Assembly (NCBI GenBank): GCA_964568805.1
Contig: CAZMRW010000128.1
Location: forward strand, 1 to 7,072
Length of the DNA: 7,072 bases
Direction of reading: 5' to 3'
Origin: CAZMRW01 sp964568805
GTDB taxonomy: Bacteria; Pseudomonadota; Gammaproteobacteria; Methylococcales; Methylomonadaceae
The stretch's first letter is position 1; every line of letters begins with the position of its first letter. This document shows positions 1 through 5,357 of the stretch, one piece after another. The position numbers and the translations under genes are program-made. Below the pieces are notes generated by a model. It was given only the letters and a program-made list of their open reading frames with translations. It did not search any database and had not been told where the DNA came from.

Positions 1-477
1 GACCTCTATTATCGTCTTAATGTGTTTCCGGTGTTTACCCCGCCCCTGCGGGAGCGGGTCGAGGATATCCCGTTGCTGGTATCCTACCTGATCGACAAAT
101 TCTCGAGGCGGGTCGACAAGCGTATCGAGGGCATCAGTGCAAAATCATTGCGCCTGCTGCAGTCTTACCATTGGCCGGGCAATATCCGTGAATTGGAAAA
201 CGTTATCGAACGGGCCATCATTCTTGCCGATGACCCCATTATCGAGATCGATTCAGGCTTGATTCCCATGGAGGCCCAGTTTTTAAAGGGAAGTTTCCCT
301 TCGATAGGCGGCGGCAGCCTGGAAACGATCGAACGGGAACATATACTGGCCGTGCTTGAACAAGTCCAATGGGTCATTGAGGGCGACAGAGGAGCCGCTC
401 AAATCCTGGGCCTGCACCCCAGCACGTTGCGTTACCGCATGAAAAAGCTCGGCCTATTCAAAGCAGTCCGTCAATAA
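1..477 (+). CDS. Sigma-54-dependent transcriptional activator, C-terminal part (5' truncated by window)
   Basis: This is the last 158 residues of a bacterial enhancer-binding protein, which uses ATP hydrolysis to remodel sigma-54 RNA polymerase into an open complex. The reading frame is open from base 1 and begins inside the AAA+ domain with DLYYRLNVFP (visible residues 1-10), a hallmark of this family, followed by PPLRERVEDIPLL. The sensor II segment WPGNIRELENVIERA lies at 58-72 with its conserved arginine. A linker then leads to a Fis-type helix-turn-helix at about 127-151 (GAAQILGLHPSTLRYRMKKLG). The tail resembles the FhlA/NorR type more than classic NtrC, since that VIEG-RGAA-LGL...STLR-RMKKLG pattern is frequent there. 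The N-terminal sensory domain lies outside the window, so the signal is unknown. A good sigma-54 promoter begins 113 bases downstream, in front of the STAS gene, the likely target. Confidence 0.95.
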   Translation, partial: DLYYRLNVFPVFTPPLRERVEDIPLLVSYLIDKFSRRVDKRIEGISAKSLRLLQSYHWPGNIRELENVIERAIILADDPIIEIDSGLIPMEAQFLKGSFPSIGGGSLETIEREHILAVLEQVQWVIEGDRGAAQILGLHPSTLRYRMKKLGLFKAVRQ

Positions 478-589
478 TGGCAGCAGCCGTCAATAGTTGA
501 AGGTTGGTTGCGCCATCCCCGACAAAACCAAGATTCATCCGAACAGTTATCGTTAGAAAAACAGCCGCTTGATCATCATTCTGCAGGCA

Positions 590-605
590 TGGCACACATT
601 TCGCT
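590..605 (+). promoter_or_regulatory. Sigma-54 (-24/-12) promoter for the STAS gene
   Basis: The sequence TGGCACACATTTCGCT matches the sigma-54 consensus TGGCACG-N4-TTGCW except at two positions. The invariant GG (591-592) and GC (603-604) have the required 12-base spacing. Transcription would start near 616, leaving a leader of about 35 bases that carries a ribosome-binding site (AGGAAAGA, 633-640) ten bases before the ATG at 651. Its position just after a sigma-54 activator gene supports it. I saw no convincing palindromic upstream activator site between 478 and 589; the only inverted repeat is the weak TCAA-TAG-TTGA at 490-500. Confidence 0.72.
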
Positions 606-650
606 GGCTTTAAGTCGTGTCAGAAATGCAACAGGAAAGAAAAATCGGTC

Positions 651-914
651 ATGCTCAGAATCACCCGTGTAGAAAAAGCTTCAGCCGAGACTCTGCTGAT
701 CGTCGAGGGGCGCTTGGTGGGCCCCTGGGTCGCGGAACTGAAAAACGCTGTGATCGGTGCCGATACGGAGCCGGAGCATGTGACTATCGATTTATCCGCC
801 GTCAGTTTTGTCGATGCGAGAGGACTCAAGCTGCTCCATCAACTAATGGCTCAGGGTGTGGTTTTGCACACCGTTTCGCCGTTTGTGCAGGCACTGTTAA
901 TTAAGGAACCATAA
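651..914 (+). CDS. Single-domain STAS protein (anti-sigma-factor antagonist-like)
   Basis: This 87-residue cytoplasmic protein consists of one STAS domain. The family core is visible as VTIDLSAVSFVDARGLKLL (residues 44-62), a beta strand running into the loop that carries the phosphorylation site in SpoIIAA-type antagonists. Here the DSSG loop is DARG (55-58), so the usual phosphorylatable serine is absent. The protein is therefore unlikely to work as a classical phospho-switch and may bind a partner constitutively. GRLVGPWVAEL at 20-30 is typical of small proteobacterial STAS proteins. The start is fixed by an upstream AGGAAAGA. It is probably transcribed from the sigma-54 promoter at 590-605 under the upstream activator. 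The partner (anti-sigma factor, transporter or kinase) cannot be named. Confidence 0.85.
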   Translation: MLRITRVEKASAETLLIVEGRLVGPWVAELKNAVIGADTEPEHVTIDLSAVSFVDARGLKLLHQLMAQGVVLHTVSPFVQALLIKEP

Positions 915-990
915 TAGAATTACCGGATAATCGGTATGCGCAAATTAATGTTGTTTTCGACAATGCTAAATTCTCTCCGATTTAACCCCC

Positions 991-1024
991 TCGTCATTAA
1001 TCTGTCATAACTTCCCTCAATAAT
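991..1024 (+). promoter_or_regulatory. Pho box and -10 element (PhoB-dependent promoter) for the phosphatase gene
   Basis: Two 7-base direct repeats, TCGTCAT (991-997) and CTGTCAT (1002-1008), are separated by TAAT. This is the CTGTCAT-N4-CTGTCAT layout of PhoB binding sites: the second half is perfect and the first has two differences. A -10-like AATAAT (1019-1024) follows after 10 bases, the usual spacing when a Pho box replaces the -35. A start near 1031 would give a leader of about 27 bases before the ATG at 1058. The downstream gene encodes a PhoD-type phosphatase, so phosphate-starvation control makes biological sense. Confidence 0.82.
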
Positions 1025-1057
1025 ACAGCCTGATTTGCAGATTCAGGGGCTGTTATT

Positions 1058-2659
1058 ATGTTGAATACCTATCAAAAATCCCGCCGAACCTTCATCAAGA
1101 CTGCAGGTCTTGCTTTGGGGGCCGGTTTTGTTCCGTCAGAAACCGGTTTCGGCGGCATTGCTGATTCATGGGAGTCAACGGGACAATCAGCCCGACCGCA
1201 GTTGACGCACGGCATTCAAATTGGCGACGTACTGCCGGACCGGGCTATCGTCTGGAGCCGTAGCGACCGCCCCGGCAGGATGCTTGTCGAATACAGTTTC
1301 CAGCCTGATTTTATCGATTCAAGAATCATTCAAGGCCCTCTGGCCTTTAAAAACACCGATTATACCGCCCGTATCGATTTGACCGGATTGCCTGCCGGCC
1401 AGGATGTTTTCTTACGCGTCCTGTTCCAGGATATTAATAATCGCCGAGTATTGAGTCAGCCCGGTTACGGTTATTTTCGGACAGCTCCGGATTATCCGAA
1501 AGCCATTAGATTTCTCTGGTCCGGAGATACCTGCGGTCAAGGCTGGGGAATTAATCCGGACATCGGCGGGATGAGAATCTTTGAATCCATGCGCTTAACC
1601 GATCCCGATTTTTTTATTCATTGTGGCGACTATATCTATGCCGACTGCCCCATTCAGGAGTCGCAGATTGTTTATGAGACGGGTGAAATCTGGCGCAATC
1701 TCGTCATGCCGGAAGTAACCAAGGTCGCCGAAACGCTGGATGAGTTTCGCGGGCGCTATAAATATAACCTGCTGGATCATAATTTGCGCCGCTTTAATGC
1801 CGAAGTGCCGACCATCCGTCTTTGGGATGATCACGAGGTGGCTAATAATTGGTCGCCCTCAAAAGATTTGCAGGACGATGCACGCTATACCGAAAAAAAT
1901 ATAGTCGAACTCGCAACACGCGGAACCATCGCCGCATTGGAGTATGCCCCTATCCGTTATGTCCCGTCGCACCAAAGCCATCGTATCTATCGCAACGTGC
2001 CGTATGGCCCGCTGCTGGACCTGTTTGTTCTGGATATGCGCTCCTATCGCGGGGCGAACAATTATAATCGCCAGGAACAGCCCGGAGCAGAAACCGCTTA
2101 TTTGGGTCGGGAACAATTGAACTGGCTGAAAGCCGGGTTAAAAAACTCCACGGCGGTATGGAAAGTAATTGCCGCGGATATGCCTATCGGTCTGCAGCTC
2201 GGGGATGGCATCGATCAGCAGAACCGGCCTCAATTTGAAAACTTTGCCAACGGAGACGGCCCGGTTTTAGGGCGCGAGTTTGAAATCGCAGAACTGCTTG
2301 CCTTCGTCAAACAAGAAAAAATTGTCAACATGGTCTGGTTGACTGCCGATGTGCATTACGCAGCCGCGCATTATTACGACCCCGACAAAGCCAGATTCAA
2401 ACATTTCGAACCGTTTTGGGAGTTTGTCTCAGGCCCGTTAAATGCCGGCAGTTTTGGCCCTCATCAGCTTGACGATACCTTCGGACCGCAATTGATATTT
2501 CAGAAAGCATCGCCCAGCCCTAACCTGTCGCCCTTGTTAGGACTCCAATTTTTCGGCCAGGTCGATATTGACGGTGACAGCCTGGTCATGACCGTCGCAT
2601 TAAAGGATATCGACGGCGAACCCCTCTTTACCCAGGAAATTCAGCCGTCAATCGACTGA
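1058..2659 (+). CDS. phoD: PhoD-family alkaline phosphatase / phosphodiesterase, Tat-exported
   Basis: This 533-residue enzyme releases phosphate from phosphomonoesters and phosphodiesters outside the cytoplasm, for phosphorus scavenging. The N-terminus has a twin-arginine signal, SRRTFIK (8-14), followed by a short hydrophobic stretch, so folded export through Tat is expected. A PhoD N-terminal beta domain occupies about 48-142 (LTHGIQIGDVLPDRAIVWSR). The metallophosphatase domain follows with its signatures: SGDTCG (155-160, Asp157 and Cys159), HCGDYIYAD (188-196), WDDHEVANN (256-264), DMRSYR (326-331) and TADVHYA (429-435, Asp431 and His433). By analogy with Bacillus PhoD, Cys159 and these Asp/His residues would hold the Fe3+ and Ca2+ cofactors. 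The length is normal and nothing appears broken. AGGGG at 1045-1049 is the ribosome-binding site, eight bases before the ATG. The Pho box upstream indicates PhoB control. It converges with the minus-strand island. Confidence 0.93.
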   Translation: MLNTYQKSRRTFIKTAGLALGAGFVPSETGFGGIADSWESTGQSARPQLTHGIQIGDVLPDRAIVWSRSDRPGRMLVEYSFQPDFIDSRIIQGPLAFKNTDYTARIDLTGLPAGQDVFLRVLFQDINNRRVLSQPGYGYFRTAPDYPKAIRFLWSGDTCGQGWGINPDIGGMRIFESMRLTDPDFFIHCGDYIYADCPIQESQIVYETGEIWRNLVMPEVTKVAETLDEFRGRYKYNLLDHNLRRFNAEVPTIRLWDDHEVANNWSPSKDLQDDARYTEKNIVELATRGTIAALEYAPIRYVPSHQSHRIYRNVPYGPLLDLFVLDMRSYRGANNYNRQEQPGAETAYLGREQLNWLKAGLKNSTAVWKVIAADMPIGLQLGDGIDQQNRPQFENFANGDGPVLGREFEIAELLAFVKQEKIVNMVWLTADVHYAAAHYYDPDKARFKHFEPFWEFVSGPLNAGSFGPHQLDDTFGPQLIFQKASPSPNLSPLLGLQFFGQVDIDGDSLVMTVALKDIDGEPLFTQEIQPSID

Positions 2660-2734
2660 AGCTGTCGACTTGAGCCTCAGGAACGATAGTTTTTAGCACT
2701 GCACGCAACGCGGCCAGTCTTCCTTCATGAGCCT

Positions 2735-3124
2735 TTAAGGAATCAGCTCGGTAAACTGACCGGGGACGACAACCTGAATGATGCCAGCCCATAAACAATT
2801 AAGTTTGCACGTGTTATCCAGCGAGGGTTGATTACCGAGCAGCACCGTCGGCGCGCCAGGAATCCACGGGCTGATGGTATTCGGGATACACGGCTGCGGC
2901 GTAAGCACTCCCCAGGCTGCTGCTGTCGCAGCGGCCACCATCGGATTAGCGATGCTCGCGCACAAACCGAAAGGCGCTATATTCACAAACGGTTGATGGT
3001 CCATGATCGTGGCAGCGGGCTGGCTGCTGGTCATCACACGATTGACCGGCAGCACGGTTAATTGGCCTGGCGCTAGACCAAAACTGCACACTAAGGTAGC
3101 GCCATTACAGACATGTTGCGGCAT
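2735..3124 (-). CDS. DUF4280 PAAR-like protein (injection-system spike tip/adaptor)
   Basis: This 129-residue protein belongs to the PAAR-like DUF4280 family, which is thought to cap the spike of contractile injection systems or couple effectors to it. Family features run along the whole length: NGATLVCSFG (7-16), AATIMDHQPFVNIAPFG (37-53), a cysteine at 55, NPMVAAATAAAWGVLTPQPC (60-79), SPWIPGAPTVLLGNQPSL (85-102), CKLNC (106-110) and WAGIIQVVVPGQ (112-123). The Gly/Pro-rich, cysteine-bearing pattern fits a compact beta cone; metal binding is not established. The start is supported by GGGAG seven bases upstream (complement of 3132-3136). It is the last gene of the minus-strand block, 107 bases after the TIR gene, with a stem-loop in the gap. 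A decayed paralogue lies at 5181-5232. No structural gene of the machine is in view, so type VI and extracellular systems cannot be told apart. Confidence 0.85.
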   Translation of the reverse strand: MPQHVCNGATLVCSFGLAPGQLTVLPVNRVMTSSQPAATIMDHQPFVNIAPFGLCASIANPMVAAATAAAWGVLTPQPCIPNTISPWIPGAPTVLLGNQPSLDNTCKLNCLWAGIIQVVVPGQFTELIP

Positions 3125-3155
3125 AGCGGTTCTCCCACTTTAGCTTGATTGCAGG

Positions 3156-3176
3156 ACTGCTGTTTAAGGCAGCAGT
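3156..3176. repeat. Perfect 7-bp inverted repeat (stem-loop) between the TIR and PAAR-like genes
   Basis: The arms ACTGCTG (3156-3162) and CAGCAGT (3170-3176) are perfect complements around a 7-base loop. No T-run follows on either strand, so it is not an ordinary intrinsic terminator. It lies in the 107-base gap between two co-directional minus-strand genes and may act as an mRNA processing or stability element that sets the level of the last gene. The function is inferred only. Confidence 0.5.
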
Positions 3177-3231
3177 ATTGGTGTCTAATCCTGTAGGACG
3201 CGAGCCGATTCCTTTATCCTTTATAGACATG

Positions 3232-3759
3232 TCAATGCTTACGACGGAAAGACATAAGCCGGCTCAAAAACCCCAAGCTTCCCAGCCCAGACAAGTCAAT
3301 ATTGCCAAGTTCATCGGATTGCTTCTGAGAAACATCAGATGATTGCGCCAAATGTCTGTTGCAGCGAACCTGCAACTCCGTCAATGCCCTGCATATATGG
3401 GAAAAGCCGCCGTCGGCCAAACGCCAGCCTTCAATAATCTGAACACCAGCAAGCTGGTATTTCATCTGTTGAGGAATTGTTACGGAGGCAATGGAAATCG
3501 GGATAATTCTGATTTTGGAAGTATCTGCCAGATCAAGTTCCTTGCGAACATTCGTCGATTTAACTGAATTGGGTGACAGGAAAATAATAAAAACATCCGC
3601 CGCCTCAATGGCGTCGACAATCGCATTTCGCCACTGTTCGCCCCCATGTATCCCGCTGCGATCGATCCAGATGGGATAACCTGCTTGCTCTATCTTTTCG
3701 GCGATCCGTTCCACAACCGCTGAATCATATCGGGAATAACTTAAAAATACCGAATGCAT
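3232..3759 (-). CDS. TIR-domain protein (TIR_2 type), candidate NADase effector or signalling protein
   Basis: This 175-residue protein has a TIR domain at about 1-130. Visible landmarks are VFLSYSRYD (4-12), the GYPIWIDRSGIHGGEQW segment (27-43), FIIFLSPNSVKS (58-68) and VRKELDLA (71-78). Glu74 sits where the catalytic glutamate of NAD+-cleaving bacterial TIR domains is expected, so NADase activity is plausible. The C-terminal tail (about 131-175) is not TIR. It has a polar linker, then a short amphipathic stretch GLGSLGFLSRLMSF (158-171) and a basic end, RRKH. There is no signal peptide or transmembrane segment. The start is supported by AGGAG seven bases upstream (complement of 3767-3771). 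The gene sits between FHA and PAAR-like genes, 54 bases after the former, consistent with one operon. It could be an injected toxin or a defence/signalling protein; context favours the first only mildly. Confidence 0.88.
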   Translation of the reverse strand: MHSVFLSYSRYDSAVVERIAEKIEQAGYPIWIDRSGIHGGEQWRNAIVDAIEAADVFIIFLSPNSVKSTNVRKELDLADTSKIRIIPISIASVTIPQQMKYQLAGVQIIEGWRLADGGFSHICRALTELQVRCNRHLAQSSDVSQKQSDELGNIDLSGLGSLGFLSRLMSFRRKH

Positions 3760-3813
3760 CGTCTTGCTCCTAATTTTCGAACGAACCCTACGATATGCTT
3801 TGCCAGCGCACGA

Positions 3814-4809
3814 TTAACCGGATAGCCGTTTCTGATCGGCGTAAACGCTGATGAACCGTTGAGCCTCCTTAAGACTTTTTCGATCCGCAAATATTAAGAT
3901 AGGTACGAGCTCCCTGGTAAAAAATACACAACCTGATTTACTGTAGCGATAGTATACCCGCTCAACCCACGGGATAAGCCAGAAACTTAAAACCTCAATA
4001 ACCAGACCAAACGTGGCGCCGATCCACACGGCGTATCCCAAAAGCGTTGTGACATAATAAAAAAGCGATAATGCGCCGAGGGTCATAAAAAGCAGCCACA
4101 TAATGATTGTAATCCAGAGTTTCACAACAGAAGGCTGATGAAAAAAGCCGGTATTTAACGCTTTTAAGAAACCGAAGGTAAAATCAACTCGGCCACTGGA
4201 ATTAACTAACATGCCGCACACCCGCGAATGCGTGACGCACCAAAAGCTATGTTCCGGGAAATAAAAGCCCAGGGCGCCAAGATATCCGCAATCGACTACC
4301 TGTTCGCCGCGCGAAAGGAATCCAGCGAATAGTTCATGCACCGCCGATGGATCGTTGGCTTTTGCCCGCTGATACACTTCGCTCAGCTTTATTCTCCCTG
4401 CATTGGCATCGCCGGCGGCGCGCGGCAAATGTGCCGGATCAATCTTGAAATCTGCGTCAACTGAAGCCGCTGAGACTTGTGGCGCTTTTTGCCCAAAAGG
4501 AAGCTCGTCAGCCTGGCACAGCTCGAACTTAAATGGTCCAATCGTAAGCAGTTGGCCGGGATGCCACACTGAGCGAACAACCATTTTACCGTCCAGTTGC
4601 GTTCCATTATGGCTGCCGGAATCAACGACATAAACGTTTTTCGCATCACTGTATAATTCAGCGTGAAGGCGCGACACAGTATCGTCGGCCAAAAGAATGT
4701 CATTACCAGTCTCCCGTCCAATTCTGGCAAGGCTATTGGGGGCAAGCTGAAATAGGTTCTTGTTGCCTTGAGGGTTATCTTTTTTGCACCACCGGATTTG
4801 ATGTCCCAT
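3814..4809 (-). CDS. FHA-domain membrane protein with two transmembrane segments
   Basis: This is a 331-residue protein. Residues 1 to about 100 form an FHA domain, a phosphothreonine-binding fold: RIGRETGNDILL (29-40), the core VSRLHA (45-50) with Ser46, Arg47 and His49, and DSGSHNGTQLDG (63-74) with Asn68. All key phosphopeptide-binding residues are present. A linker follows to about 145, then a globular part at about 146-226 (GEQVVDCGYLGALGFYF, CVTHSRVCG) that loosely recalls bacterial PH-like domains. Two hydrophobic segments at about 228-252 and 257-281 should span the inner membrane, and a cytoplasmic-looking tail (VPILIFADRKSLKEAQRFI) ends the protein. With two spans, both soluble parts would lie on the same side. 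AGAGGAA (complement of 4817-4823) precedes the ATG by seven bases. FHA proteins act as phospho-dependent switches in type VI secretion; this architecture differs from the usual Fha/TagH, so its role is open. Confidence 0.85.
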   Translation of the reverse strand: MGHQIRWCKKDNPQGNKNLFQLAPNSLARIGRETGNDILLADDTVSRLHAELYSDAKNVYVVDSGSHNGTQLDGKMVVRSVWHPGQLLTIGPFKFELCQADELPFGQKAPQVSAASVDADFKIDPAHLPRAAGDANAGRIKLSEVYQRAKANDPSAVHELFAGFLSRGEQVVDCGYLGALGFYFPEHSFWCVTHSRVCGMLVNSSGRVDFTFGFLKALNTGFFHQPSVVKLWITIIMWLLFMTLGALSLFYYVTTLLGYAVWIGATFGLVIEVLSFWLIPWVERVYYRYSKSGCVFFTRELVPILIFADRKSLKEAQRFISVYADQKRLSG

Positions 4810-5180
4810 GTTAAATTTCCTCTGAACAAATCTAATTGATACGGATCACCTGGCGGCGCCACGTGATCGACTTTTTGCTCGTATTGGTCATCAGCGGCAG
4901 CCACGATCAATTTTCGCTGAAGACCAATTATCTTAAGAGCTGGCGTAAACTCTTCTTCTTGGATCAACTTTGCCACATTCCTTGCCTAACGTCCATTACA
5001 ATTGGCGACAGGATAGAGTCCACTTTGAAGAATCCTGGTTAATCTCTCGATTCTCTGCATGCTGCAACATTTTCTCCGGTCGTTCAGTCACAAACTTTTG
5101 AATCATTTATGTCAGACCATATGGCTGTATTCTTTTGAGAAAGAGATATCTATACTCATTGATCCACCGGGAATCAACAG
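4810..5180. other. Unassigned 371-base stretch between PAAR-like relic and FHA gene
   Basis: No recognisable gene is present. On the minus strand, 4976-4810 is open without stops and could begin with GTG at 4976 (AAGGA just upstream); its 55 or so residues look coding-like (KLIQEEEFTPALKIIGL, then YEQKVDHVAPPGDPYQL). That frame runs on out of phase into the FHA gene, where it must be a shadow. Immediately upstream in the same frame, beyond a TAG at 4986-4988, another open piece starts with ATG at 5060. In a second frame, a 36-codon ORF runs from ATG at 5106 to TAA at 4996. The pattern suits the remains of a broken gene, such as a lost effector or immunity gene, but I recognise no family. Confidence 0.4.
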
Positions 5181-5232
5181 GCAAGGCCAAAGCTGCACAT
5201 ATAGTTGCGCGGTTACAGACATGTTGTGGCAT
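5181..5232 (-). pseudogene. Decayed DUF4280 PAAR-like gene, 5' remnant with frameshift
   Basis: Read on the minus strand from ATG at 5232, the sequence starts MPQHVCN, exactly like the intact PAAR-like gene starting at 3124. By hand alignment about 42 of 52 bases match, with one base deleted near 5200-5201. That deletion shifts the frame after residue 10 or 11. If the frame is restored, CSFGLA follows, as in the intact protein, then a TGA. Most differences in aligned codons are synonymous (CCG/CCA, AAT/AAC, GCT/GCA, ACC/ACT, AGT/AGC, GGT/GGC, GCG/GCC), so this is a diverged paralogue that was under protein-level selection before it decayed. Similarity extends about 20 bases upstream into the leader, where the GGGAG ribosome-binding site has been lost. 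Nothing of the remaining 110 residues is recognisable downstream. In its present frame it could give only a 40-residue peptide ending at 5110. Confidence 0.82.
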
Positions 5233-5357
5233 AGTGATTTATCCGACTTTAAATATCTTGATTTTAGGCCGATTGGCCGGAGCCGGGCTTTTACATATCG
5301 ACTGATTTCCACCATATGCTGTAATGTGTGAACTACCCACCTCTTTTCTTATTAACG
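5233..5357. other. Gap between toxin stop codon and PAAR-like relic
   Basis: The 125 bases after the toxin gene hold the degraded leader of the PAAR-like relic (about 5233-5252) and a GC-rich patch with GGCC-GATT-GGCC at about 5267-5278, too short a stem to call a terminator. No immunity-type gene is present here. Confidence 0.4.

Noticed and set aside
617..904. 95-codon plus-strand ORF overlapping the STAS gene
   Set aside because: The product is Arg/Cys-rich and low in order, while the alternative frame encodes a clear STAS domain with a ribosome-binding site.
921..936. Inverted repeat TACCG-GATAAT-CGGTA after the STAS gene
   Set aside because: Five-base arms without a following T-run; too weak to call a terminator or operator.
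2652..2668. Inverted repeat TCGAC...GTCGA over the phosphatase stop codon, and TTCCTT...AAGGAA at 2720-2742, considered as a bidirectional terminator between convergent genes
   Set aside because: Short arms, and no good T-run placed right after either stem; chance is a sufficient explanation.
3211..3224. Tandem CCTTTAT repeat near the end of the TIR gene
   Set aside because: Two 7-base copies only, with no nearby feature that would give it a function.
4389..4808. Long open frame on the minus strand overlapping the FHA gene, continuing from the GTG at 4976
   Set aside because: The FHA frame has clear domain motifs and a good ribosome-binding site; the overlapping frame gives a Cys/Leu/Arg-rich protein without family features, so this part is a shadow. 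Only 4810-4976 is kept as unexplained.
5112..5315. 67-codon minus-strand ORF across the PAAR-like relic
   Set aside because: It reads the relic in a different frame from the ancestral ATG and has no recognisable family; it is a by-product of the decayed gene.
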